64,000 nt of DNA from UBA1422 sp041752735 (GTDB taxonomy: Bacteria; Bacillota; Clostridia; Peptostreptococcales; Anaerovoracaceae), in the NCBI GenBank assembly GCA_041752735.1, contig JBGSVW010000044.1, forward strand, positions 11,724 to 75,723, written 5' to 3'. Shown here piece by piece: positions 1 to 8,472 of this stretch (positions are counted from its first letter, which is position 1; each line of letters begins with the position of its first letter). The notes below the pieces were generated by a model. The model was not told the DNA's origin. It did not search any database and worked only from the letters and a program-made list of their open reading frames with translations. A program made the position numbers and the translations under genes.

Positions 1-1368
1 CTTGGCATTTCTGGGTTTGGGTCTTCCGTCCGCACCTGCTTCACCAACGATTTGCTGCTGAACCATGATGCCTGCGACGGTATCGTTTTCGGATACAACT
101 TCCACCGGTGCCAGAAGCTGCATCAATTCACAACCTTCTTCAATAGCGCCTTCTATTTCTTCTCTCAGTGCGGTCATATCTTCTTTACGACGTCTGTATA
201 AAATGCTGACACGGCTTGCTCCAAGACGCTTGGCTGTTCTTGCCACGTCCATGGCTACGTTACCGCCGCCGATAATAACGACATTTTTGCCTTCAAATTC
301 TGGCATATTGCCTTCGCCGATTCCTCGGAGCATGTCAACAGCCGGAATAACGCCAATGGCTTCTTCGTTGGGAATACCCATGGTTTTGTAGGTGTGGGCA
401 CCAATGGCGATATATGTTGCATCATAATTGTCTTTGATCTTTTTGATACCGTCTACGTCATCAATGTCATAACCCAACTTCACATCAACACCCAATGAAA
501 GGATGGTATCGATGTCAGCTTCCAGTTTTTCTCTTGGCAAACGGTAGCTGGGAATTCCGTACAACAACATACCACCAAGTGTTTGACGTTTTTCGAAAAC
601 GGTGACTTTGTGTCCCATAATTGCCAGATAGTAAGCTGCTGTTAGTCCGCTAGGGCCTCCACCAATGATGGCAACTGTTTTGCCGGTGTCGTCCATCTTC
701 GCAGGAGCAGGAACCTTACCGGCATGGTCTACTGCGAACCCTTTGATTGCACGGATGTGAATCGGTGAATCAATCAGCATTCTTCGGCACTGAGATTCAC
801 AGGGGTGCTCGCAAATCAATGCGCATACCGCCGGGAATGGGTTGTCTTTTCTGATGACTCGTACTGCATCAGCATATCTGCCTGCCAAAACCAATGCAAT
901 GTATCCTGGGACGTCAACTCTGGCTGGGCAAAGTCCCACACAAGGCACGGATTCTTTACCCTTATGCACAAACGGTGCACAGGTTCGGTTTGCAATGTGG
1001 GATTCGTAATCTTCACGAAATCCAATTAATCCTTTGAGTACCATGTTGGCCGCTTCGCTGCCGATGGCACAGTCAGAAGAATCTTTGATTGCCTGCGCTG
1101 TCTTTTCGATCAGCGGTAAAAGGTCTTTTCGTTGCTTGCCATTCAAGTCAAGCAATTCGTCCAGTAATGTTCCTAATTGTCCGAGTCCCATACGACAAGG
1201 GACGCACTTGCCGCAGGTTTGTGAATGACACAACTGTAAAAAAGCGGATGCCATATCCACAGGACATTGTCCCGGGGGGCTGGCCATCACTCTTCTTGCC
1301 AAGTCATTATAAAGCGACTCAACAGTTGCCTGGCTATTGTCTCGGACTTTGAGATCTAATCTGCCCAT
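1..1368 (-). CDS. GltD-type FAD/NAD(P) oxidoreductase with NuoF-like 4Fe-4S domain (3' end beyond window)
   Basis: Incomplete: it reads leftward off the window after 456 codons. The start at 1368 has AAGGAGAG just upstream. The N-terminus carries the NuoF C-terminal type iron-sulfur motif CGKCVPC (Cys52, 55, 58, with a later Cys in SSDCAIG). It is followed by a GltD/DPYD-type cysteine-rich region (CPARVDVPGY, CEHPCESQC), an FAD-binding GGGPSG motif and an NAD(P)-binding GGGNVAMD motif. Proteins of this build pass electrons between a pyridine nucleotide and Fe-S partners. It lies downstream of the formate dehydrogenase genes but behind a strong terminator, with its own promoter-like region and a Rex-like site, so it is probably a separately controlled partner. 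The exact reaction is not determined. Confidence 0.85.
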   Translation of the reverse strand, partial: MGRLDLKVRDNSQATVESLYNDLARRVMASPPGQCPVDMASAFLQLCHSQTCGKCVPCRMGLGQLGTLLDELLDLNGKQRKDLLPLIEKTAQAIKDSSDCAIGSEAANMVLKGLIGFREDYESHIANRTCAPFVHKGKESVPCVGLCPARVDVPGYIALVLAGRYADAVRVIRKDNPFPAVCALICEHPCESQCRRMLIDSPIHIRAIKGFAVDHAGKVPAPAKMDDTGKTVAIIGGGPSGLTAAYYLAIMGHKVTVFEKRQTLGGMLLYGIPSYRLPREKLEADIDTILSLGVDVKLGYDIDDVDGIKKIKDNYDATYIAIGAHTYKTMGIPNEEAIGVIPAVDMLRGIGEGNMPEFEGKNVVIIGGGNVAMDVARTAKRLGASRVSILYRRRKEDMTALREEIEGAIEEGCELMQLLAPVEVVSENDTVAGIMVQQQIVGEAGADGRPKPRNAK

Positions 1369-1431
1369 TTTCTCTCCTTCCAATGTAACGCACGTAGAAT
1401 TACGTATGATTGTGAGAATTTTATCACATTA

Positions 1432-1449
1432 TTGTTAATAAGTAAACAA
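1432..1449. promoter_or_regulatory. Rex-like redox operator
   Basis: TTGTTAA-TAAG-TAAACAA differs at one arm position from the Clostridia Rex consensus TTGTTAA-N4-TTAACAA. On the minus strand it overlaps a possible promoter (TTTACT, 17 bp, TAAAAT) for the gene starting at 1368. Rex is an NADH/NAD+-sensing repressor, which fits an NAD(P)H oxidoreductase target. Rex itself is not seen in the window. Confidence 0.55.
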
Positions 1450-1604
1450 AATCCAGCCCTACTTTGAATAGACGCAATAGTCTGAATTTTTGTTGAAATT
1501 CCAGCGGTTTTAAAACTTATAAGTACATATTTCACATGTACACAACTGGGTTGTCAGTGCCTTCTAATGTCTGATTATTTATAAAAAATGCATAGAATTT
1601 TATG

Positions 1605-1638
1605 AAAAGAAGCTGTCTCAATTGAGACAGCTTCTTTT
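1605..1638 (-). terminator. Terminator of the formate dehydrogenase operon
   Basis: A perfect 15-bp inverted repeat (AAAAGAAGCTGTCTC and its complement) with a 4-nt AATT loop begins 26 bp after the stop codon at 1664. The minus-strand 3' arm ends in T residues. The rest of the gap 1369-1663 holds no gene; small inverted repeats (GTACAT/ATGTAC near 1522-1541) are of unknown meaning. Confidence 0.9.
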
Positions 1639-1663
1639 AGTTAATGGTTGATGCTGGGTTTGG

Positions 1664-4600
1664 CTATTTGCAGATATTCGCTGCACAAGCTTTTAGTTCA
1701 GGAATTTTTGCTTCAGGATCCATGGCAGAGTTGGTCAGCAAGTTTGCTGGGCTGTCTGCGAAATGGAACGGCATGAAGATGACGCCTTTTTTGATATCCT
1801 CGGTGACTTTCGCTGCGACTTGTACTTGACCTCTTCGGCTTGATACGGTAACTGTATCGCCGTCGCAAATGTCAAATTTCGCTGCGTCGTCCGGATGAAT
1901 TTCTACGAAGGACTTTCCTGCCAGTTTGTTGATGCCTTCACTCTTGCCGGTCATGGTCCTTGTATGGTACTGTGCCAACACTCTTCCGGTGGTCAGAATC
2001 AACGGATATTCTGCATCTGTGATTTCAGCGGATTCCTTGAAAGCTGCGGGCTTGAGCAGTGCTTTGTCGCCTCTGCTGAATTTGTCCACATGCAGGATTG
2101 GTGTGCCGGGATGGTTTGCATCCGTACATGGCCACTGCAGGGAGCCCAGGTCTTCCAGTCTTCCATAGGAGATGCCGCCATAAGCCGGAGTGCACTTGCT
2201 GATTTCTTCAAATACAGCAGCGGCTCCTGCATAATCGGCAGACAAACCAAGTTTTTTGAGAAGTGCTGCAAGGATTTCCAGGTCAGCCATAGCTTCGCCG
2301 GGGGCGTTGACCGCCTTGCGGACTCTCTGAACTCTTCTTTCGGTATTGACGAATGTTCCGTCTTTTTCTGCATAGCAGGATGCAGGCAGGACCACGTCAG
2401 CATGTTTGGCGGTTTCAGTCAGGAAAATATCCTGAACCACCAGGAATTCGCAATGTTCCAATGCTTCCTCAAGATGGGTAATGTCCGGATCCGACAGGGC
2501 AAGGTTTTCGCCCATGATGTACAGGAATCGGATTTCATCTTTGAGGACGGACTCCATGATTTCAAGCAAGGTTTTGCCCGGTTTATCGGACAGGTTGACA
2601 CCCCAGAAATCGGAGAACTTCTTCACTGCTGCTGCATCGGCTACCTTTTGGTATCCGGGCAGGTCTCCGGGAAGACATCCCATGTCGCAAGCGCCTTGAA
2701 CATTGTTCTGGCCTCGGAGGGGATTCACGCCACAGCCTTCTTTGCCCAGCTTGCCGCTGATCAGCGCCAGGTTGGAGATGCTCATGACGGCGTCTGTGCC
2801 GGTGGTGAATTGAGTCACACCCATTGCATAGTAGATTGGCGCTTTGGCTGCGGTGGCATAGATTCTTGCAGCTTTGCGTATGTCCTCTGCATCGATGCCA
2901 CAGATGGCAGCAACTTTTTCGGGTGAGTAATCTTTGACAAATGCTTTTAGCTCGTCGATGCCTTCTGTTCTTGCTGCGATGTAAGCATCATCAGCCAGTC
3001 CTTCTTCCAAAATGACATTCATCATTCCGTTGAGGGCTGCAACGTTGGTACCCGGCTTGACTTGCAGGAATACTTCTGCATTTTTGGCAAGGGGAACTTT
3101 TCTTGGGTCGATGACAATCAACTTCGCTCCGCTTCTGACCGCTTGGCCGATTCGAGCAGCAATAACAGGATGTCCTTCTGCTGTGTTGGAACCGGTAATC
3201 AGAATGGCATCGGCATCCATGACCTCCATGATGGAGTTGGTCATGGCAGCTGCACCCAAGGTGGTAGCCAGGCCGGTAACGGTGGAGCTGTGGCACAAAC
3301 GCGCACAATGATCCACATTGTTTGTGCCAATGCCGGCACGGAACAATTTTTGGAACAGATAGTTTTCTTCGTTGGTGACTCTGGCACTAGCCAGTCCCGC
3401 CAACGCATCTGCGCCGGATTCGGCCTTCATTTTTTTCATGGTGTCAGCAATCAAGTTCAATGCTTCATCCCAGGTTGCAGAGACCAAGTCGTTTCCTTTT
3501 CGGATCAAAGGTGTGGTCAAACGGTCAGGGTGATCGATGAAGTCATAGGCAAACTTGCCTTTGACGCACAGAATCCCTTCGTTGGATGCTCCAAAGGCCG
3601 GCATAATGCCAACGACTTTGTTGCCCTTAATCTGAAGATCTATCTGGCAACCTACACCACAGTAGGGGCAGGTTGTTGTAACTTTGTCTTTTTTGACTGG
3701 AACCGATTTGCGCTGGGTCACTTTCGCCTGCAATGCGCCGGTGGGGCACACGCTGATACAGTTTCCGCAGGAGATACAACCGGCATCTTCCAGTTTGCCT
3801 TCCAGAGCAGGTTTTACCACAGCGTTGAATCCTCTGTTTACAAGGCCCAATGCAGTGACACCGATAACTTCGTGGCACATACGTACACAAAGTTCGCAGT
3901 TGATGCACTTCTTGATGTCACGGATGACATAAGGATGGTCGTCTTCGCATTCCATTTCCATGAACTCTGGATTTCGGATCAGGTTCACGTTTTTCTCGCC
4001 TCCCAGACGTGCATTGCCTGCAGCACCAAACAAATTGGTGTACTCAATCAGCTTACATTCGAAGAAACTGCCGCAACCGCATTCCAGACATCTCTTTGCT
4101 TCTTCCATGGCTGTGGCTTCGTCAAATCCATGAACGATTTCTTTGAAGTTTCCTTTTCTTTCGTTGGCATTCAAATGAGGCATTGCGGCCTTAAACATTT
4201 TTTCTCTGTCCTCGAAAGTGTATTCGTTGATGCTTTCATCCACGTCTACGTAAGGAATCTCATACTTGATTTTTTCTCCGCGAAGGTATGCATCCATAAC
4301 CACTGCTGCCTTGTTGGCATCTGCAATAGCCTCGATGGCGATGGAAATTTTGTCGTTTCCGCAGTCTCCACCGGCGAAAACGCCTTCCATGCTAGTCATG
4401 AAGGTGTCCGGATCGTATGCAATGCCCTTCTTTTTGGTTCTGGCAACTGCTGCATCAATGCTGGATTCCTCAACCGCCTGTCCAATGGCCAATAGGACCA
4501 TATCAACCGGCAATGTTTCGGTTTTGCCTTCAACGGCTATTGGAGCTCTTCTGCCGGAAGCATCAGGTTCGCCCAACTCCATAATCTGAAGCAAAATTTC

Positions 4601-5788
4601 TTTTGCATGACCCTTGTCATCTGTTAGGATTTCAATGGGATTGGTCAGATTCTTGAAGATAACGCCTTCTTCTTCGCCTTCGATAATTTCGATTTCATCG
4701 GCAGGCATTTCTTTTTTGGTTCTTCTGTAAATGTTGTAAACTTTGGCTGCGCCTAGTCGGAGTGCTGTTCTGCAGCAGTCCATGGCAGTGTTACCGCCAC
4801 CGACGATGGCTACATTCTTGCCTCTGATATCCGGAGCATTCTTGCCGATGACTTCCTGCAGGAAATCGATTCCTCCAATGACGCCGTCAGCATCTTCACC
4901 TTTGCAACCGGTGCCGGTGGAAATCCATGCACCGATGGCCACCAGGACCACATCGCTGCTCTTGCGGATTTCTTCAAAGGAAATGTCTCGGCCGACTTTG
5001 GTGTTGAATTTAATGTCTACGCCAAGTCGAGCAATGTTCTGAATTTCTTTGTCCAGCACTTCTTCCTTGGGAAGACGGTACTGTGGGATTCCGTAGCGAA
5101 GCATTCCACCACCATACGGCATTTGCTCGTACACGGTGACTGCGTGTCCCTTTTGTCTCAGGAAATATGCTGTGGAAATACCCATGGGACCTGCACCGAT
5201 GATGGCGACCTTCTTTCCGGTGTCGGGTTCGCATTCCGGCAGCCAGGGATCTGCAGCATCAAAATCCGCTGCATATCTTTTGAGGTCCATGATGCCGATG
5301 GGCTCTTCAATTAAGCCACGTCTGCATTTGGTTTCGCAGGGGTGAGGGCAAACTCTGCCCAGCGCGCCGGGTAGAGGAATTTTGTCTTTGATTAGCATAA
5401 GCGCTTCTTGGTGCTGACCATTGGCAATCAAACCCACATAACCCTGACAGTCAGTGCCTGCAGGGCAATTGAGTGTACAGGGGGCTTTGCAGTCGCCTGT
5501 GTGATTGGTCATCAAAAGTTCCATGTTGGTTTTACGAGACTCTGCAATTCGGTCTGAATTGGTGGTGATTTCCATGTTAGGGGCAATTTCGGTAGCGCAG
5601 GCTTTAACCAGCTTGGGGTTGTTCGCCATTTCTACTACGCAGATGCCACAGGATCCGTAAATGGCCACTCTTTCATCGAAGCAGAGAGTCGGAATGAAAA
5701 TGTCATTTTCTTGAGCGACGGCCAGGACGGTTTGTTTTGGCAATCCGAAACATTCCTTTCCATCTATCACTATTCTGATTTTGTCCAT
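1664..5788 (-). CDS. Formate dehydrogenase alpha chain fused to NuoG-type [2Fe-2S] and GltD-type flavin modules
   Basis: This 1374-residue chain should interconvert formate and CO2 and exchange electrons with NAD(P)H and/or ferredoxin. Domains in order: a [2Fe-2S] domain (Cys36, 47, 50, 64); a GltD/NfnB-like region with FAD (GAGPMG, about residue 195) and NAD(P) (GGGNTAMD, about 330) sites; two 4Fe-4S motifs (CINCELCVRMC, CISCGNCISVCP); the molybdopterin domain's own cluster (CPYCGVGC, about 705); and the active-site segment CARLCHSSTVTGL. Cys832 (TGC) occupies the place of selenocysteine in SeCys enzymes. The start at 5788 is chosen because GGAGAG precedes it; a longer reading to 5830 overlaps the upstream gene and lacks a site. 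It lies 11 bp after the NuoF-like gene in one operon. A flavin module inside the catalytic chain is larger than the usual 700-900 residue FdhA. Confidence 0.88.
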   Translation of the reverse strand: MDKIRIVIDGKECFGLPKQTVLAVAQENDIFIPTLCFDERVAIYGSCGICVVEMANNPKLVKACATEIAPNMEITTNSDRIAESRKTNMELLMTNHTGDCKAPCTLNCPAGTDCQGYVGLIANGQHQEALMLIKDKIPLPGALGRVCPHPCETKCRRGLIEEPIGIMDLKRYAADFDAADPWLPECEPDTGKKVAIIGAGPMGISTAYFLRQKGHAVTVYEQMPYGGGMLRYGIPQYRLPKEEVLDKEIQNIARLGVDIKFNTKVGRDISFEEIRKSSDVVLVAIGAWISTGTGCKGEDADGVIGGIDFLQEVIGKNAPDIRGKNVAIVGGGNTAMDCCRTALRLGAAKVYNIYRRTKKEMPADEIEIIEGEEEGVIFKNLTNPIEILTDDKGHAKEILLQIMELGEPDASGRRAPIAVEGKTETLPVDMVLLAIGQAVEESSIDAAVARTKKKGIAYDPDTFMTSMEGVFAGGDCGNDKISIAIEAIADANKAAVVMDAYLRGEKIKYEIPYVDVDESINEYTFEDREKMFKAAMPHLNANERKGNFKEIVHGFDEATAMEEAKRCLECGCGSFFECKLIEYTNLFGAAGNARLGGEKNVNLIRNPEFMEMECEDDHPYVIRDIKKCINCELCVRMCHEVIGVTALGLVNRGFNAVVKPALEGKLEDAGCISCGNCISVCPTGALQAKVTQRKSVPVKKDKVTTTCPYCGVGCQIDLQIKGNKVVGIMPAFGASNEGILCVKGKFAYDFIDHPDRLTTPLIRKGNDLVSATWDEALNLIADTMKKMKAESGADALAGLASARVTNEENYLFQKLFRAGIGTNNVDHCARLCHSSTVTGLATTLGAAAMTNSIMEVMDADAILITGSNTAEGHPVIAARIGQAVRSGAKLIVIDPRKVPLAKNAEVFLQVKPGTNVAALNGMMNVILEEGLADDAYIAARTEGIDELKAFVKDYSPEKVAAICGIDAEDIRKAARIYATAAKAPIYYAMGVTQFTTGTDAVMSISNLALISGKLGKEGCGVNPLRGQNNVQGACDMGCLPGDLPGYQKVADAAAVKKFSDFWGVNLSDKPGKTLLEIMESVLKDEIRFLYIMGENLALSDPDITHLEEALEHCEFLVVQDIFLTETAKHADVVLPASCYAEKDGTFVNTERRVQRVRKAVNAPGEAMADLEILAALLKKLGLSADYAGAAAVFEEISKCTPAYGGISYGRLEDLGSLQWPCTDANHPGTPILHVDKFSRGDKALLKPAAFKESAEITDAEYPLILTTGRVLAQYHTRTMTGKSEGINKLAGKSFVEIHPDDAAKFDICDGDTVTVSSRRGQVQVAAKVTEDIKKGVIFMPFHFADSPANLLTNSAMDPEAKIPELKACAANICK

Positions 5789-5799
5789 TGTTTCTCTCC

Positions 5800-7554
5800 T
5801 TACACTCTTAATACAGCATTGAACTTGCATGACTCTTCACACTTGCCACACTTGATGCAGGCTGTCTGGTCGATGACATGCTTTTCTTTGACTTTTCCTG
5901 CAATACAGTTTACCGGGCATTTTCTGGCGCAAAGGGTACAGCCGGTACATGCATCGGTAATGGTGAAAGTCAGCAGCGGTTTGCAGGAACGAGCTGTACA
6001 TTTGTGGTTATCAATATGGTCTACATACTCGTTGTTAAAGTATTTGATGGTGGTCAGTACAGGGTTGGGCGCTGTTTGTCCCAATCCGCACATGGAGCCG
6101 TCTTTGATTTTGAGTGCCAGCTCAGCCAGCAATTCCATGTCGCCTTTTTTGCTTTCTCCGGCTGTGATCCGCTCAAGTATTTCAAGCATTCTCTTGGTGC
6201 CGATTCTGCAATAGGTACATTTTCCGCAGGATTCCTTGGCTGTAAAGTCTAGGAAGTATCTAGCCATGTCCACCATACAGGTATCTTCATCCATGACAAT
6301 CATACCGCCAGATCCGACGATGGCTCCGGTTTTATTGATTTCTTCATAGTCTACCAAGGTGTCAATCAGTTCCATGGGGATACATCCACCAGAAGGTCCA
6401 CCCATTTGGACGGCCTTGAATTTTTTGTTGTTTTTGATGCCGCCACCGATGTCAAATATGATTTGCTTTAGCGGGGTACCCATAGGCACTTCCACTAGGC
6501 CACCTTTTTTGATTTTTCCAGCCAGGGCGAATACTTTGGTCCCTTTGCTTTTTTCAGTACCAATGGCCGCAAACGCTGCGCCGCCATTGACGATGATCCA
6601 GGAAATGTTACCAAAGGTTTCAACGTTATTGATGTTTGTCGGGGCTTGCCAGTATCCCTTTTGGGCGGGGAAAGGTGGTTTCAGTCTGGGCATGCCACGT
6701 TCTCCTTCCAGAGAAGCAATCAGTGCAGTTTCTTCACCGCACACGAAAGCGCCGGCGCCTGCTTTGATTCGAATGTCAAAGTCAAAGCCGGATCCCAGAA
6801 TATTTTTGCCCAGCAGGCCTTTTTCTCTGGCCTGAGCCATGGCAATCTCCAAACGGGTAATCGCCAATGGGTATTCAGCACGAACGTAGATGATTCCTTC
6901 GTTGGCACCGATGGCGTATCCGCCAATGAGCATGCCTTCAATAACGGAATGGGGATCGCCTTCCATGACCGCACGGTCCATGAACGCACCCGGGTCTCCT
7001 TCGTCAGCATTACATACCATGTATTTTTCGTCACCGGGATTCTGAGCTGCTGCATTCCACTTAAACCAAGTTGGGAAGCCTGCGCCACCACGGCCTCGAA
7101 GTCCGGAGACTTTGATTTCTTCAATGACTTGTTCAGGGGTCATAGTGGTCAATACTTTTTTGGTGGCTTCATATCCACCTGTGTTAATATATTCATCGAT
7201 TACTTCCGGGTTGATCACGCCGCAGTTCCGAAGAACGATACGTGTCTGTCCCGCAATAAACTGAGCATCTTCATCGCTGATTAAGTTGGCTTCGTCAGGC
7301 TTACCACCTACCAGGTGCTTATTCACGATGTCTTCTGCCATATTTTCGTATACGTTTACATATCTGGCCGCTAGTTTGTCATTGTCATCATAGATGTCAA
7401 CGATGGGCTCCAGATAGCAGGTGCCAATACAACCGGTCACGTCAACTTTTACGCCGGATATTCCTTTGGCGGCAATAAGCCTTTCAAATTCATCCGAGGT
7501 TTTTTTTGCGCCGGAAGCGATTCCACAGCTGCCTTGTCCAATCACAACTTTCAT
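5800..7554 (-). CDS. NuoF/HydB-like NADH-binding flavoprotein subunit
   Basis: This 584-residue diaphorase subunit carries FMN and an NADH site (GLRGRGGAGFPTWFKW) and a 4Fe-4S site (SCGKCTYC near 440 with a CGLGQ segment near 490). At the C-terminus are two further 4Fe-4S motifs (CTGCTLCARKCP, CIKCGKCEESC). It would move electrons between NAD(H) and the NuoE and formate dehydrogenase subunits. The N-terminal thioredoxin-like [2Fe-2S] domain has only Cys10, Cys42 and Cys46; the residue four before Cys10 is not Cys, so that cluster may be altered or missing. A GGAGGA site precedes the start. The gene sits between the NuoE-like and formate dehydrogenase genes with 11-bp gaps, as in multimeric bifurcating hydrogenase or formate dehydrogenase complexes. 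Confidence 0.9.
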   Translation of the reverse strand: MKVVIGQGSCGIASGAKKTSDEFERLIAAKGISGVKVDVTGCIGTCYLEPIVDIYDDNDKLAARYVNVYENMAEDIVNKHLVGGKPDEANLISDEDAQFIAGQTRIVLRNCGVINPEVIDEYINTGGYEATKKVLTTMTPEQVIEEIKVSGLRGRGGAGFPTWFKWNAAAQNPGDEKYMVCNADEGDPGAFMDRAVMEGDPHSVIEGMLIGGYAIGANEGIIYVRAEYPLAITRLEIAMAQAREKGLLGKNILGSGFDFDIRIKAGAGAFVCGEETALIASLEGERGMPRLKPPFPAQKGYWQAPTNINNVETFGNISWIIVNGGAAFAAIGTEKSKGTKVFALAGKIKKGGLVEVPMGTPLKQIIFDIGGGIKNNKKFKAVQMGGPSGGCIPMELIDTLVDYEEINKTGAIVGSGGMIVMDEDTCMVDMARYFLDFTAKESCGKCTYCRIGTKRMLEILERITAGESKKGDMELLAELALKIKDGSMCGLGQTAPNPVLTTIKYFNNEYVDHIDNHKCTARSCKPLLTFTITDACTGCTLCARKCPVNCIAGKVKEKHVIDQTACIKCGKCEESCKFNAVLRV

Positions 7555-7565
7555 CTCTGTTCCTC

Positions 7566-8084
7566 CTACGCCTCTCTTTTTTGCATTTCTGCCAATATTT
7601 TTTTAGCGCTGTCTTTTGTTAGGTTTCCAAAAGTCTCTACGCCATCTTCACCTTGAATCATCATAACCGGGGCCAGGCTGCAGCAGCCAAGACAAGCTAC
7701 GTTGTTCAATGTGAAAAGTCCATCTTCGGTGGTTTCGCCATCTCCAATATTCAAGTGCTCGCTGATGGCCTCTTCAATAATGTCTGCCCCATTTACATGG
7801 CAAGCGGTACCTTTGCACAGCAAAATCAGATTTTTGCCGATGGGCTCCATTCTGAATTGTGCATAGAAGGTAACTACTCCATAAATCTTGGCGGGCTTTA
7901 CTTTGATGCGTTCAGCAATGTAATTGACGGCATCTACCGGAATGTATCCATAGATGTCCTGGGTTTTTTGCAAAATGGTGATCAGGCTGCCCTTAACTTT
8001 GCCGTATTTCTCCAATACGGGTTCCAGTTCGCTGTAAGGGTTCTGATTACAACCACAATTGCATTCAGCTGCATTACATGTCAT
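7566..8084 (-). CDS. NuoE/HydC-like [2Fe-2S] subunit
   Basis: A 172-residue thioredoxin-fold ferredoxin of the NuoE family, first gene of the redox operon. The cluster ligands are visible as CKGTAC and, about 40 residues later, CLGCC. The helical region before it (SLITILQKTQDIYGYIP) is typical of the family. The N-terminus (MTCNAAECNCGCNQNP) has five extra cysteines that could bind something else or be incidental. GGAGGAAG precedes the start. Its partner is the NuoF-like protein just downstream; together they form the NADH-oxidising or NAD-reducing arm of the complex. Confidence 0.9.
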   Translation of the reverse strand: MTCNAAECNCGCNQNPYSELEPVLEKYGKVKGSLITILQKTQDIYGYIPVDAVNYIAERIKVKPAKIYGVVTFYAQFRMEPIGKNLILLCKGTACHVNGADIIEEAISEHLNIGDGETTEDGLFTLNNVACLGCCSLAPVMMIQGEDGVETFGNLTKDSAKKILAEMQKREA

Positions 8085-8120
8085 GCTTTTCTTCCTCCTG
8101 TTATACTCTTATACAACGGT

Positions 8121-8137
8121 AGCGGGGTTTCCCCGTT
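8121..8137 (-). other. 5' leader hairpin upstream of the NuoE-like gene
   Basis: AGCGGGG / CCCCGTT with a 3-nt loop forms a short GC-rich stem about 37 nt before the start of the redox operon. A run of T lies upstream rather than downstream of it, so it is not a plain terminator on the minus strand. The gap 8085-8472 holds no gene; it serves both this operon and the divergent SPFH gene. Confidence 0.35.
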
Positions 8138-8405
8138 CCGTAAAAAAGCTTCGTCTGAATATCGAGACGGAAATTTGTCAAAAGTTCGTTCTGTCAATTG
8201 TGTGAAAAAATCCGCTTGTATTAGAGTCAAAAACGATTCTGACATTGGTAATTGTATCAGATTTTTTCTGATGTGTAAATGGAAAGTATTTATGTTAGAA
8301 ATGTCTGTTTTTTAACGCTTACGGCTGTTTGAATCCTCTGTAAAGCGTGAATATTCAGATTATTTTTTGAACGATTTTGCCGTTCTCATACTTGTGAAAA
8401 AGTAC

Positions 8406-8433
8406 TTGACATCTGCTATTATAGTGATATTAT
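8406..8433 (+). promoter_or_regulatory. Sigma-A type promoter of the SPFH-RHH operon
   Basis: A perfect TTGACA -35 box (8406-8411) is followed after 16 bp by TATTAT (8428-8433). The SPFH start codon is 39 bp further on with a strong AAGGAGGT site. Confidence 0.75.
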
Positions 8434-8447
8434 TATGATATCATAAT
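8432..8447. promoter_or_regulatory. 16-bp palindrome overlapping the transcription start
   Basis: ATTATGATATCATAAT is a perfect palindrome lying on the -10/+1 region of the SPFH promoter. That is a typical place for a repressor. The ribbon-helix-helix protein encoded second in this operon is an obvious candidate ligand, by inference only. Confidence 0.5.
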
Positions 8448-8472
8448 TCAACTTTTTAAGGAGGTATATCAA

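Noticed and set aside
805..1029. Short open frames on both strands across the first 1.3 kb
   Set aside because: They are shadows of the GltD-type gene reading off the left edge from 1368; they show no motifs or ribosome sites.
3293..3295. Selenocysteine in formate dehydrogenase
   Set aside because: The active-site codon is TGC, not TGA, and the frame is open through the site.
3062..4495. A 477-codon plus-strand open frame opposite the formate dehydrogenase gene
   Set aside because: It lies antisense to conserved Fe-S and molybdopterin motifs, has phenylalanine/cysteine-rich shadow composition and no recognisable domain.
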